Positions 18,798 to 27,606 of a stretch of 64,000 nt of DNA are shown here, one piece after another. Position numbers and translations under genes: made by a program. Source of the DNA: Gillisella vitis (lineage in GTDB: Bacteria; Pseudomonadota; Alphaproteobacteria; Rhizobiales; Rhizobiaceae); contig NZ_JACHLU010000004.1 in NCBI RefSeq assembly GCF_014204625.1, positions 62,001 to 126,000 of the forward strand. The letters run 5' to 3'. The notes under the pieces were generated by a model. That model was given only the letters and a program-made list of their open reading frames with translations, made no database searches and was not told where the DNA came from. Each line of letters begins with the position of its first letter. Within the stretch, counting starts at the first letter, position 1.

Positions 18798-19592
18798 ATG
18801 AAGCAATATCTTGACCTTTTGCAGCATGTGATGGATGCGGGCAGCGACCGTGGTGATCGCACCGGCACGGGCACGCGCTCTGTTTTCGGTTATCAGATGC
18901 GCTTTGATCTGGCGGATGGTTTTCCGGTTCTGACCACCAAGAAGCTGCATCTGCGCTCGATCATTCATGAGTTGCTGTGGTTTTTGAAGGGCGACACCAA
19001 CATTGCCTATCTCAAGGACAATGGCGTCAGTATCTGGGATGAATGGGCTGATGAAAACGGCGAGCTTGGTCCGGTCTATGGCGCGCAGTGGCGCTCATGG
19101 CCGACCCCCGACGGCGGGCATATTGATCAGATTGCCAATCTGGTGGAGGGTATCAGGAAAAACCCAAACTCCCGCCGTCATATTGTTTCTGCGTGGAACC
19201 CGGCAGAGGTGGATCATATGGCGCTGCCGCCCTGCCATTGCCTGTTTCAGTTCTATGTGGCCGATGGCAAGCTGTCGTGCCAGCTCTATCAGCGTTCGGC
19301 CGATATTTTCCTTGGCGTGCCCTTCAACATCGCCTCCTACGCACTTTTGACCATGATGGTGGCGCAGGTGACGGGGCTGAAGCCCGGTGAATTCATTCAT
19401 ACGCTGGGAGATGCGCATATTTATGCCAACCATTTTGAGCAGGCGACATTGCAGTTGACGCGAACGCCAAAAGCTTTGCCGGTGATGCGGCTCAATCCCG
19501 AGGTCAAGGATATATTTGGCTTTACCTTTGAGGATTTCACCCTTGAAGGCTATGAGGCCGATGCCAGCATCAAGGCACCGATTGCTGTGTAA
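18798..19592 (+). CDS. thyA: Thymidylate synthase (ThyA)
   Basis: Classical folate-dependent thymidylate synthase, 264 residues, the standard short length. It converts dUMP to dTMP with 5,10-methylene-tetrahydrofolate, producing dihydrofolate. Motifs: [39 protein letters not shown], the active-site region [12 protein letters not shown] with the nucleophilic Cys, and [26 protein letters not shown] precedes the ATG at 18798. folA, encoding the enzyme that recycles dihydrofolate, lies 0.6 kb downstream. Confidence 0.98.
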   Translation: MKQYLDLLQHVMDAGSDRGDRTGTGTRSVFGYQMRFDLADGFPVLTTKKLHLRSIIHELLWFLKGDTNIAYLKDNGVSIWDEWADENGELGPVYGAQWRSWPTPDGGHIDQIANLVEGIRKNPNSRRHIVSAWNPAEVDHMALPPCHCLFQFYVADGKLSCQLYQRSADIFLGVPFNIASYALLTMMVAQVTGLKPGEFIHTLGDAHIYANHFEQATLQLTRTPKALPVMRLNPEVKDIFGFTFEDFTLEGYEADASIKAPIAV

Positions 19593-19691
19593 ACAGTGTG
19601 TTCACATCGATTTTATGAAAGTTTGGGTGACATTGTGTCGCAGGTGTGGTGATGGTCTCGCCACATCAAAAACAAAGAAGGTTACTCCCTT

Positions 19692-20081
19692 ATGTTTATT
19701 CAATTGTCTAAATGGTCGCCCGTTATTTTGAGTGCTGTGCGCATCATTGTCGGTCTGATGTTTCTGGAACATGGCATGGGCAAGCTGCTCGGCTGGCCGG
19801 TATCAGCCATGAACCCGGCAGTCATGTCACTGCCATGGATTGCCGGCTGCATTGAGCTGGTTGGCGGTGTGCTGATTACCATCGGTCTGTTCACGCGCCC
19901 TGCGGCCTTTATTGCATCGGGCATGTCGGCTGTCGGCTACTTTCTGGTTCATGCACCAAAAGACTTTTTCCCGATGAACAATGGCGGCGAAGCGATCATG
20001 CTGTTTTGCTTCGTGTTCTTTTATCTTGTCTTTGCAGGCTCTGGTCCGTTGAGCGTTGATGCGGTGCGGGGCAAGGAATAA
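19692..20081 (+). CDS. DoxX family membrane protein
   Basis: A 129-residue integral membrane protein with four hydrophobic segments. The pattern RIIVGLMFLEHGMGKLLGWP and the later GGVLITIGLFTRPAAFIASG are typical of DoxX/DoxD-like proteins. Family roles are poorly defined; some members work with redox or thiosulfate enzymes, others in stress. It sits between thyA and folA, and an intrinsic terminator follows it, so it is not co-transcribed with folA. Confidence 0.87.
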   Translation: MFIQLSKWSPVILSAVRIIVGLMFLEHGMGKLLGWPVSAMNPAVMSLPWIAGCIELVGGVLITIGLFTRPAAFIASGMSAVGYFLVHAPKDFFPMNNGGEAIMLFCFVFFYLVFAGSGPLSVDAVRGKE

Positions 20082-20113
20082 TATCCCGGCGTTTGCTGGT
20101 TGAAGCAGATAAC

Positions 20114-20143
20114 AGCCGCTGTGGTGGTCACAGCGGCTTTCTT
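20114..20143 (+). terminator. Rho-independent terminator after doxX
   Basis: A 10-base perfect stem, AGCCGCTGTG and CACAGCGGCT, with a 5-base loop, followed by TTCTT. It starts 33 bases after the doxX stop and separates that gene from folA. Confidence 0.75.
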
Positions 20144-20214
20144 GTGCGCGCTGGCGGGTTTTTTCCAGATGGGCTATGGCTTGCGCATGTCAGGTCGAGT
20201 TGAAAGAGGTTCCC

Positions 20215-20736
20215 ATGCCAAAGGTTTCCATCGTTGTTGCCGTATCCCAAAATGGTGTCATTGGCCGGGATGGCGATATGCCCTGGAAGCTGTCAACCGA
20301 TTTGAAGCGCTTCAAGGCGCTGACCATGGGAAAGCCTCTGGTGCTGGGGCGCAAGACATTCGACTCCTTTGGCGCAAGGCCATTGCCCGGTCGCCCGCAT
20401 ATCATTGTGTCGCGCACCGCGCAGATTGACATGCCCTCTGTGGAAACAGCGACCAGCCTGGAGGCGGCCCTTTTGCGCGCAAAAGCTGAGGCTACGGCTT
20501 TGGGCGTGGATGAGGTCTGCGTGATTGGCGGTGGCGAGATTTATGCTCAAGCCCTGCCATTGGCCGATATTTTGCACGTCACCCATGTCGAGGCCGAGAT
20601 TGACAGGGGCGACACTTTTTTTCCAGCCATTGACCTTCAGGTTTTCCAGATTCAATCCGAAACACAGATTCCGGCAGGCGAGAGAGACAATTATCCCACC
20701 CGCTATGTGGTTTATTGTCGCAAAACTGTGCTTTAA
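20215..20736 (+). CDS. folA: Dihydrofolate reductase (FolA)
   Basis: A 173-residue type I DHFR that reduces dihydrofolate with NADPH. The N-terminus MPKVSIVVAVSQNGVIGRDG, the substrate helix MPWKLSTDLKRFKALTMGKP, VLGRKTFDSF, LPGRPHIIVSR and VIGGGEIYAQAL are all present. The ATG at 20215 follows AAAGAGG and gives the standard N-terminus; an in-frame ATG at 20176 is too early. It complements ThyA upstream. Confidence 0.96.
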   Translation: MPKVSIVVAVSQNGVIGRDGDMPWKLSTDLKRFKALTMGKPLVLGRKTFDSFGARPLPGRPHIIVSRTAQIDMPSVETATSLEAALLRAKAEATALGVDEVCVIGGGEIYAQALPLADILHVTHVEAEIDRGDTFFPAIDLQVFQIQSETQIPAGERDNYPTRYVVYCRKTVL

Positions 20737-20856
20737 CGCTCTTATTTACCCTCTCTTTGAAAGAAGTTGCGGCTTTGCGTTGAAAGCATGGCAGCCGATA
20801 CCTATAACTGTCTTAATCCTTATCCCTGCCTTTATCGGCAGCGTTGAGGGCCTCTT

Positions 20857-20897
20857 CATAATTCCTTAAACCGCAGGCGGGTTAAACTGGTATTATG
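20857..20897 (+). repeat. Palindromic intergenic repeat (CATAAT...ATTATG family)
   Basis: Inverted ends CATAAT and ATTATG enclose CCTTAAACCG and GGGTTAAA arms. A second copy of the same pattern, with ends TGCATAATT and AATTATGCA, lies at 27607-27652. It sits in the gap between folA and hflK. Palindromes of this kind are dispersed in rhizobial genomes; the family name is not known to me. Confidence 0.55.
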
Positions 20898-20984
20898 CAG
20901 GGAGTAGCGTTTTTACAGCGCCCGGTTTTGGTTTGAAGAAACCTGCGGTGCTGTAGGGGAGAGTTCTCAAAAAAAGAGGTTTTG

Positions 20985-22118
20985 ATGCCCTGGAGTAATC
21001 AGAACGGCGGCGGCGGTCCTTGGGGCGGCGGCGGCGGTGGTGGAAATAACAATCAAGGCCCATGGGGGCAGGGACCAAACAAGCCTCGCAACAATGGCGG
21101 CGGCGGCGGTGGCAAGCAGCCACCGGACCTGGAAGACATGATCAAGCGCGGGCAGGATCAGTTCAAGAACCTGATGCCCGGCGGCCTGAACGCTGGTATG
21201 GGCGTGGTTTTGGCGCTTGTGGTTGGTGGTTTCTGGCTGACGCAGGCGGTTTACACCGTGCAGCCGGATGAGCGCGGCGTTGAAATGCGCTTTGGCAAGC
21301 CCAAGGACGAGATTGCCGGACCGGGTCTGCATTTTCACCTTTGGCCGCTGGAAACGGTTCAGAAAGTCAAGGTGACAGAGCAGCAGCAGAATATTGGTGC
21401 CAAGGTTGCCACCAACTCGTCGGCTGGCCTGATGCTGACGGGTGATCAGAATATCGTCAATGTTCAGTTTTCGGTGCTGTTTACCGTCAGTGATCCCAAG
21501 GCGTACCTGTTCAACCTCGAATCGCCACCGCAGACCTTGCAGCAGGTTGCTGAAAGCGCCATGCGCGAAGTGGTTGGTCGCCGTCCGGCACAGGATATTT
21601 TCCGTGATGCCCGTCAATCGATTGCCAATGATGTGCGCAACATCATTCAGGGCACGATGGACAAATACGGCTCCGGCATTTCGATCAATTCTGTTGCGAT
21701 TGAAGATGCAGCGCCGCCGCGCGAAGTGGCTGATGCGTTTGATGAAGTACAGCGTGCTGAGCAGGACGAAGACCGTTTTGTGGAAGAGGCCAACCAATAC
21801 GCCAACAAGGCTCTTGGTCAGGCACGTGGTCAGTCTGCCCAGATCCGTGAAGAGGCGTCTGCCTACAAGGATCGTGTGGTCAAGGAAGCCGAGGGTGAGG
21901 CGCAGCGCTTTATCTCGATCTATGATCAATATGTGCTGGCACCCGATGTCACACGCAAGCGCCTTTATCTGGAAACCATGGAACAGGTTCTGAAAAAGTC
22001 GAACAAGGTGATTATGGATAACAATGGCAACAATGCTGTGCCTTATCTGCCCTTGAACGAGATTGGCCGCATGGGTGCGCAATCCGGTCAGACGCCATCC
22101 ACCACGGGAGGCAAGTAA
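20985..22118 (+). CDS. hflK: FtsH protease modulator HflK
   Basis: SPFH/band-7 protein of 377 residues. A Gly/Asn/Pro-rich cytoplasmic N-terminus (residues 1-60) precedes one membrane helix (GMGVVLALVVGGFWLTQAVY), then the band-7 domain (PDERGVEMRFGKPK, GLHFHLWPLETVQKV) and a long helical segment with Ala/Glu-rich repeats. HflK and HflC form a large membrane cage around FtsH and restrain its activity. The ATG at 20985 is taken as start, with AAAGAGG upstream. hflC follows after one base. Confidence 0.95.
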   Translation: MPWSNQNGGGGPWGGGGGGGNNNQGPWGQGPNKPRNNGGGGGGKQPPDLEDMIKRGQDQFKNLMPGGLNAGMGVVLALVVGGFWLTQAVYTVQPDERGVEMRFGKPKDEIAGPGLHFHLWPLETVQKVKVTEQQQNIGAKVATNSSAGLMLTGDQNIVNVQFSVLFTVSDPKAYLFNLESPPQTLQQVAESAMREVVGRRPAQDIFRDARQSIANDVRNIIQGTMDKYGSGISINSVAIEDAAPPREVADAFDEVQRAEQDEDRFVEEANQYANKALGQARGQSAQIREEASAYKDRVVKEAEGEAQRFISIYDQYVLAPDVTRKRLYLETMEQVLKKSNKVIMDNNGNNAVPYLPLNEIGRMGAQSGQTPSTTGGK

Positions 22119-22119
22119 G

Positions 22120-23040
22120 ATGTCAAATCGTTTGCTCTCCCTTCTGGTTGGCTTTGCCATTGTGCTGTTTCTTGCCTATTCGTCGATGTTTGTGGTCAAT
22201 CCACGGCAGCAGGCGGTGGTGATCCGCTTTGGTCAGATCAAGCAGGTTTACAGCGATCCGGGTCTGTATTTCAAAATGCCCTTCGCATTTGCAGGGGCTG
22301 ACAAGGTGCAGTTTGTGTCGGATCAGGCTTTGCGGTTTGATCTCGATAATATCCGTGTTCAGGTGTCTGGCGGTAAGTTCTACGAGGTTGACGCCTTCCT
22401 GGTCTACAAGATCACCGACCCACGCCGCTTCATCAGTATTGTTGCCGGTGGTAACCGCGATGATGCCGAAGCACGATTGAGAACCCGTCTTGATGCATCC
22501 TTGCGTCGCGTTTACGGCCTTCGTGGCTTTGAATCAGCCCTGTCTGAAGCGCGTTCTGCGATGATGCAGGAGGTGGCGGCTGATCTGAAGGTTGATGCGG
22601 AGAATCTGGGTATCACCATTGATGATGTCCGCATTCGTCGCACCGATCTGACGCAGGAAGTCTCCCGCGAGACCTATGCCCGGATGCGCTCGGAACGTCT
22701 GGCCGAGGCCGAACTGATCCGTGCGCGTGGTAATGAGCAGGGCCAGCGCCGTCGCGCCATTGCGGATCGTCAGGTGGTTGAATTGCAGGCCGATGCCCAG
22801 CGCGATGCTGAAATCCTGCGTGGTCAGGGCGATGCTGAGCGCAACCGCATTTTTGCCGATGCCTATCAGCGTGATCCGGCCTTCTTCGAGTTTTATCGCT
22901 CGATGGCGGCTTATGACAGCGCCCTTGGCACCTCTGGTACATCAATGGTGCTGTCGCCCAATTCGGAGTTCTTCAGGTTCTTCGAATCGTCCGGCGGCGC
23001 GACCGTGGCAACCCCTGCGGCACCGGCGGCTGGCAATTGA
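22120..23040 (+). CDS. hflC: FtsH protease modulator HflC
   Basis: The 306-residue partner of HflK. It has an N-terminal membrane anchor (LLVGFAIVLFLAYSSMFVV), then NPRQQAVVIRFGQIKQVYSDPGLYFKMPF, KFYEVDAFLVYKITDPRRF and the helical region MRSERLAEAELIRARGNEQG, which all match HflC. The start at 22120 lies one base after the hflK stop. The gene ends before a strong intrinsic terminator, so hflKC is a two-gene operon. Confidence 0.96.
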   Translation: MSNRLLSLLVGFAIVLFLAYSSMFVVNPRQQAVVIRFGQIKQVYSDPGLYFKMPFAFAGADKVQFVSDQALRFDLDNIRVQVSGGKFYEVDAFLVYKITDPRRFISIVAGGNRDDAEARLRTRLDASLRRVYGLRGFESALSEARSAMMQEVAADLKVDAENLGITIDDVRIRRTDLTQEVSRETYARMRSERLAEAELIRARGNEQGQRRRAIADRQVVELQADAQRDAEILRGQGDAERNRIFADAYQRDPAFFEFYRSMAAYDSALGTSGTSMVLSPNSEFFRFFESSGGATVATPAAPAAGN

Positions 23041-23065
23041 TCAGGTCTGTTTGAGATTGAACAAG

Positions 23066-23092
23066 AGGGCCGGGTTATTCCGGCCCTTTTTT
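23066..23092 (+). terminator. Rho-independent terminator after hflC
   Basis: AGGGCCGG and CCGGCCCT (23066-23087) form a perfect 8-base stem with a 6-base loop, followed by a run of Ts. It closes the hflKC operon before the protease gene. Confidence 0.88.
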
Positions 23093-23225
23093 CTTGTCTT
23101 TTCATGCCTGTCCATGTCTTGGCCATAACTGCAATATAGCGTGAACAAGTATTGCAAGGGCGTTTCGGTTTCAGCCTTTGCGCCCTATGATGCTGTGAAG
23201 ACTGTTGGTGAATGCGAGGAAGCCC

Positions 23226-24719
23226 ATGATCAAGCGCTGCGGAACCACGACGCGCCTTCTGATGTCTGCTCTTGTCGGAAGCGCTGTGTGCCTTGGCGGC
23301 GTCATTGCCCATGGGCCTGTGGCAGCTGCCCAGGTGCGGGGCCCCGCTCCGGTTGCGGATATTGCGCAAGGGTTGCTGGGGGCGGTGGTCAACATTGCCA
23401 CCTCGCAAAATGTGGATGATGAGGATGGTGCTCCGGTGCCTCAGGTGCCGAAAGGCTCCCCTTTTGAAGATCTGTTTGAGGATTTCTATAAGAAACGCGA
23501 CGGCAAAAGCCCGAACCACAAGGTCAATTCGCTTGGCTCCGGCTTTGTCATCGATCCGGCAGGCTATATCGTCACCAACAATCACGTCATTGAAAATGCC
23601 GATGATATTGAGGTGATTTTTTCGGATGGTGCCAAGCTTAAGGCAAAACTGGTGGGCACGGATACCAAGACGGATCTTTCCCTGCTGAAAGTTGAGCCGA
23701 CAGAGCCGCTGACTTCGGTGAAATTTGGCGATTCAAAAAAGATGCGGATTGGCGATTGGGTGATGGCCATTGGCAACCCGTTCGGCCTTGGCGGCTCGGT
23801 TACGCTGGGCATTATCTCGGCGCGTGGGCGCAATATCAATGCCGGGCCGTATGACAATTTCATCCAGACGGATGCGGCGATCAACAAAGGCAATTCCGGC
23901 GGCCCATTGTTCGATATGGATGGTGAGGTCATTGGTATCAACACGGCGATTATTTCGCCAAGCGGCGGCTCCATTGGCATTGGCTTTGCCGTGCCCACCG
24001 AAATTGCCGAGAATGTGATCGCTCAGCTCCGGCAATATGGTGAAACCCGCCGTGGCTGGCTGGGCGTGCGCATTCAGCCTGTGCCGGATGAGATTGCAAA
24101 GCAGGCTGGCATCAAGACAGGTCGTGGCGCGCTGGTGAGCAGCGTGATTGATGGTGGTCCTGTGGCCAAGGGACCGTTGAAAATGGGCGACGTGATCATT
24201 GCCTTCAACGGCAAGGACATTGTTGAAAGCCGTGATCTGGTGCGCACGGTTGCGGAAAGCCCGATTGATCAGGATCTCGACGTGGTGGTGTTTCGGGATG
24301 GCCAGCGCCAGACGCTGACGGTCAAACTTGCCCGCTTGCCGGATGAAAAGGCGACAGAGGCCAAGGAGACTGAGCAGGAAGACCCCAATGCGGGCGATGC
24401 TACCGAGCAGGACGATGCCACCACGGCCATTCTGGGCATGACCCTTGCCACTCTTGATGATGAAAAGCGTGCCGCAAACAGCATTGCTGAAAGCGTTGAG
24501 GGCCTGCTGATTACCGACGTGGAGAAAGATTCACCCGCTGATCAAAAGGGCCTGAAAGTGGGCGAAGTGATTGTGGAAGTGGCGCAGGAATTTGTCGATA
24601 CGCCAGAAGCCTTGATGGAAAAAATCACCAAACTGAAATCCGATGGTCGCCGCAGTGCTTACCTGATGGTTGCCAACCCAAGAGGCGATCTGCGCTTTGT
24701 GTCGGTGCCGTTGGAGTGA
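23226..24719 (+). CDS. Do/DegP-type periplasmic serine endoprotease
   Basis: A 497-residue HtrA-family protease. The ATG at 23226 with GAGGA upstream starts a signal peptide (LLMSALVGSAVCLGGVIAHG, then PVAAAQ). The catalytic triad is complete: His in VTNNHVIENADD, Asp in TKTDLSLLKV and Ser in NKGNSGGPLFD. Two PDZ domains follow (RRGWLGVRIQPVPDEIA and a C-terminal one with GLLITDVEKDSPADQKGLKVG). An Asp/Glu-rich linker separates the PDZ domains. It degrades or refolds damaged envelope proteins, a role related to the neighbouring HflKC. Confidence 0.93.
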   Translation: MIKRCGTTTRLLMSALVGSAVCLGGVIAHGPVAAAQVRGPAPVADIAQGLLGAVVNIATSQNVDDEDGAPVPQVPKGSPFEDLFEDFYKKRDGKSPNHKVNSLGSGFVIDPAGYIVTNNHVIENADDIEVIFSDGAKLKAKLVGTDTKTDLSLLKVEPTEPLTSVKFGDSKKMRIGDWVMAIGNPFGLGGSVTLGIISARGRNINAGPYDNFIQTDAAINKGNSGGPLFDMDGEVIGINTAIISPSGGSIGIGFAVPTEIAENVIAQLRQYGETRRGWLGVRIQPVPDEIAKQAGIKTGRGALVSSVIDGGPVAKGPLKMGDVIIAFNGKDIVESRDLVRTVAESPIDQDLDVVVFRDGQRQTLTVKLARLPDEKATEAKETEQEDPNAGDATEQDDATTAILGMTLATLDDEKRAANSIAESVEGLLITDVEKDSPADQKGLKVGEVIVEVAQEFVDTPEALMEKITKLKSDGRRSAYLMVANPRGDLRFVSVPLE

Positions 24720-24783
24720 ATCCGGATTTTGTGAGTCGATTCAGCGGGCTATAACGGCCGCCTGAGAGAGTGATTCAGGCACT

Positions 24784-25350
24784 TCAAGCAATGTCTCGGC
24801 TTGTCCAGTTTTGTTGGGTCAGCCGGTACAGCACATGGCGCTGCAAATGTGGATGGGTATCTGGCACCCTTGGGTGAATGAAACCTCCGTTATGATCCAG
24901 GGTCATGCCCAGACGCTTCATCACGGCGGTGGAGCGGTGGTTGGTTTCAACCGCAAAAGAAACAATCTGATCCAGGCCCTTGATTTGGAATCCATAATCG
25001 ATAAGGGCTGTTGCCGCTTCGGTGACATAGCCATGGCCCCAGAAACGGGTGGCCAGCCGCCAGCCGATTTCAATCGTGCCTTCAGGCAGGATCTCTGGCA
25101 ACATGGCATCGGAGAGACCACAAAAGCCAATTGGCTCCCCGGTTTCTTTCAGCTCCAATGCGTAGAAACACAGGCCAGTCTCCTCAATCAACTGGTTGAT
25201 GAGGGCCATGATTGTGTCGGCCTCTTCATGGGTGCGGCGAATGGCGAAAAACTCGGTCACCTTCGGATCGCAGTTGATCTCCCGAAACAGATCGCGGTCA
25301 CTGTCTTTCCAGTTGCGAAGCAGGAGGCGCTCTGTTTCGAGAATGATCAT
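24784..25350 (-). CDS. GNAT family N-acetyltransferase (RimJ/RimL-like)
   Basis: A 188-residue acetyltransferase of the Acetyltransf_3 type: ILETERLLLRNWKDSDRDLF at the N-terminus, EPIGFCGLSD, then the acetyl-CoA-binding region IGWRLATRFWGHGYVTEAA and FAVETNHRSTAVMKRLGM. The substrate cannot be told from sequence; relatives act on ribosomal proteins, aminoglycosides or small amines. It begins 6 bases after the serB stop on the same strand and is probably co-transcribed with serB. Confidence 0.85.
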   Translation of the reverse strand: MIILETERLLLRNWKDSDRDLFREINCDPKVTEFFAIRRTHEEADTIMALINQLIEETGLCFYALELKETGEPIGFCGLSDAMLPEILPEGTIEIGWRLATRFWGHGYVTEAATALIDYGFQIKGLDQIVSFAVETNHRSTAVMKRLGMTLDHNGGFIHPRVPDTHPHLQRHVLYRLTQQNWTSRDIA

Positions 25351-25356
25351 GTCACG

Positions 25357-26250
25357 TCACAAAATTTGTGCAAAATCGGTTTTGCGATAGCCTTGCAGGT
25401 AAAGCAGAGCGGTAAGGTCGCCGTGATCAATGCGGATTTTGGCCTGCGCCGCAACCGATGGCTTGGCGTGCAGCGCAACACCTGCGCCCGCCACACTCAA
25501 CATGCCAAGGTCGTTGGCACCATCGCCAACGGCCATAACCTCATCATTGGTCAAGCCAAGTCTGGCAACAATATCTTCCAGCGCATCAACCTTGGCCTGC
25601 TTGCCCAGAATTGGCTCGGCCACTTCGCCCGTCAAAAGGCCGTCCTGCTCCAGCAGAATGTTGGCGCGGTTTTCATCAAAGCCAAGTGTTGCGGCAATTT
25701 TGGAGGTGAACACCGTGAAGCCGCCAGAGACGAGGGCGGTGTAATAGCCCTTGGCTCTCATGGTGGCGATCAGCTCCATGCCGCCGGGGGTGAGGGTGAT
25801 GCGCTTGGCAATCACTTCATCGACCACGGTGATCGGCAGGCCTTTCAGCAAAGCAACACGTTCACGTAAGGCGGGCTCAAAGGCAATTTCGCCGTTCATG
25901 GCGCGGGCGGTGATCAGCGAGACCTTGTCTTTCAAGCCGACTTCGGCAGCCAGTTCATCAATGCATTCCTGCGCGATCATGGTGGAGTCCATATCGGCAA
26001 TCAGAAATTTTTTGCGGCGGGTCTCGGCATCCTGAATCGCCATATCAATGGGCAAATCAGCGATGATGGCGCGAAGATTGTCTTCTGCCTCTTGCAGATT
26101 TGTGCCATCTTTCAAGGCGATGTCACAGGCCACGCCATCGGCCAGCCAGTAAAGACCAGAGGCGGAAAGCGCGAGAGCTGCCTTTTCCGCAAGCGCTGGA
26201 GTGAGAACAGGATTTGACGGATTGGCGATAAGCGTGGCAACGAAAGCCAT
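25357..26250 (-). CDS. serB: Phosphoserine phosphatase (SerB)
   Basis: HAD-superfamily enzyme for the last step of serine synthesis, 297 residues from the ATG at 26250 (MAFVATLIANPSNPVLTPAL). An N-terminal ACT-like region of about 80 residues precedes the HAD motifs: FLIADMDSTMIAQECIDELA (nucleophile and acid Asp), VSGGFTVFTSKIAATLGFD, then KVDALEDIVARLGL and AVGDGANDLGML. A longer reading from 26364 would run into miaA and was rejected. Its start overlaps that of the divergent miaA by two bases. Confidence 0.95.
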   Translation of the reverse strand: MAFVATLIANPSNPVLTPALAEKAALALSASGLYWLADGVACDIALKDGTNLQEAEDNLRAIIADLPIDMAIQDAETRRKKFLIADMDSTMIAQECIDELAAEVGLKDKVSLITARAMNGEIAFEPALRERVALLKGLPITVVDEVIAKRITLTPGGMELIATMRAKGYYTALVSGGFTVFTSKIAATLGFDENRANILLEQDGLLTGEVAEPILGKQAKVDALEDIVARLGLTNDEVMAVGDGANDLGMLSVAGAGVALHAKPSVAAQAKIRIDHGDLTALLYLQGYRKTDFAQIL

Positions 26251-27142
26251 GATGAAAAACCTTGATGACAATTTCGACGCCATCCTGATAACCGGCCCAA
26301 CCGCCAGCGGCAAGTCCGCGCTTGCGCTAAAGCTTGCCCAAGAGACGGGCGGTGTGGTGATCAATGCCGATAGTATGCAGGTTTATGACACGCTGCGGGT
26401 GGTCACAGCCCGGCCGGGTCATGATGAGATGGGCGGCGTGCCACATTATCTCTACGGCCATGTGCCTGCCAGCACCACCTATTCCAGCGGCGATTGGCTG
26501 CGGGAGGTCACGGAGCTCTTGGCCGAATTGAAAACACAAAACCGGCTGCCGGTGATTGTTGGTGGCACCGGGCTGTATTTCAAAGCGTTGACCGGCGGCC
26601 TCTCGGACATGCCAGTCATTCCTGATGATATTCGCACCACTTTGCGCGCGCGCGAAAAACGCGAAGGGCCGCAAGCGCTGCATGGTGAACTTAGCTTGCG
26701 TGATCCCACCATGGCGGCAAAGCTGAACCCGCAGGACGGCCAGCGCATTGTGCGGGCGCTGGAGGTGCTGGAGGTGACGGGGCAATCGATTGCTGAATGG
26801 CAGGCGCGCTCCGGGCCGATGATTGTTGACCCGGACCGGGCGCGTAAACTTGTGGTTCTGCCAGAGCGCGCCATTTTGCACGACAGAATCAACCGCCGCT
26901 TTGTGCTGATGATGGAGCGGGGGGCGGTGGAAGAGGTCGAAGCCTTGCTGGCACAATACCTGCCGCCTGATCTGCCCGCCATGAAAGCCATCGGCGTCTC
27001 CCAGATTGCCGCCATGCTGCGCGGCGAGATGAGCCGTTTGGAGGCGATTGAAAAAGCCTCTGCCGCCACCCGGCAATATGCCAAACGGCAAATGACCTGG
27101 TTTCGCAACCAGATGGATGAGGCCTGGGAGCGGGTGGGGTGA
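26249..27142 (+). CDS. miaA: tRNA dimethylallyltransferase (MiaA)
   Basis: MiaA adds a dimethylallyl group to A37 of tRNAs reading codons that start with U. The 297-residue protein has the P-loop ITGPTASGKSALALKLA, VINADSMQVYDTLRV, GTGLYFKALTGGLSDMP and the C-terminal TRQYAKRQMTWFRNQ. The start at 26249 begins MMKNLDDNFDAI; the preceding in-frame region lies inside serB. The two divergent start codons overlap, so each promoter must lie inside the other gene or the mRNAs are leaderless. Confidence 0.95.
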   Translation: MMKNLDDNFDAILITGPTASGKSALALKLAQETGGVVINADSMQVYDTLRVVTARPGHDEMGGVPHYLYGHVPASTTYSSGDWLREVTELLAELKTQNRLPVIVGGTGLYFKALTGGLSDMPVIPDDIRTTLRAREKREGPQALHGELSLRDPTMAAKLNPQDGQRIVRALEVLEVTGQSIAEWQARSGPMIVDPDRARKLVVLPERAILHDRINRRFVLMMERGAVEEVEALLAQYLPPDLPAMKAIGVSQIAAMLRGEMSRLEAIEKASAATRQYAKRQMTWFRNQMDEAWERVG

Positions 27143-27220
27143 TGCAAAACAAGGATATAAAATAATGTAATTGGGCGTACAATTATTGAGATTGTGAATG
27201 ATGTCGGATTTGATATATTG

Positions 27221-27364
27221 ATGTCGTGGACTGTTGAAACTTTGAACTCAACGGTGGATATCGAGCTTGAAGACCTTCCTGAAGATCAGATGGCAAAGTT
27301 TCTTCGTATTGGTGAATTAATTGAAACGCTGGGCTTGAAACGCATTCGAGAGGAGAGCCTTTAG
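27221..27364 (+). pseudogene. Truncated HigB/RelE-type (Gp49-like) toxin gene
   Basis: The frame ATG 27221 to TAG 27362 encodes 47 residues, beginning MSWTVETLNSTVDIELEDLP and ending LIETLGLKRIREESL. This matches the N-terminal half of phage-derived Gp49-like HigB toxins, which are usually about 100-115 residues and continue with a conserved KHLEG-type segment that is absent here. The reading frame ends exactly at the first bases of a TAGAGTC palindromic repeat. The catalytic C-terminal half and any HigA antitoxin are missing, so I read this as a remnant. Confidence 0.7.
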
Positions 27365-27388
27365 AGTCTTTCAAGTTCAGATTGAACC

Positions 27389-27583
27389 AGAGTACACGAC
27401 ATTTTAGCTTTGAGTGCCTGGCTCTCCTCACCCCGCCTCCGCTTTGCTCGGCGGACCTCTCCCCGCTGGGGCGAGGAACCCGTGAACGTTGCTGTTCTTT
27501 CCTTCTTCTCCCCTGCGGGGAGAAGGTGGCGGCAGCCGGATGAGGGGGTGCGAAGCCCAAAAATACGCGCGTCGTGTACTCTG
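27389..27583. mobile_element. RIME/MITE-like element with terminal inverted repeats
   Basis: A 195-base block bounded by AGAGTACACGAC (27389-27400) and its perfect complement GTCGTGTACTCT (27571-27582), flanked by the 10-base direct repeat AGATTGAACC (27379-27388 and 27584-27593). The inside holds GC-rich hairpins (CTCTCCCCGCTGGGGCGAGG; CTTCTCCCCTGCGGGGAGAAG) and the GGCAGCCGGATGAGGGGG tail typical of rhizobial RIME-like repeats. Any reading frame through it is spurious. It looks like a non-autonomous insertion into an older palindrome whose halves lie at 27362-27388 and 27594-27605. Confidence 0.75.
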
Positions 27584-27606
27584 AGATTGAACCAGACAAA
27601 CTCTAC

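Noticed and set aside
20967..22160. Long minus-strand open frame opposite hflK (about 397 codons).
   Set aside because: It is the antisense shadow of a strongly supported gene and shows no domain of its own.
27410..27599. Reading frames on both strands across the RIME-like block.
   Set aside because: They follow the GC-rich palindromes of the repeat and have no recognisable domain or ribosome site.
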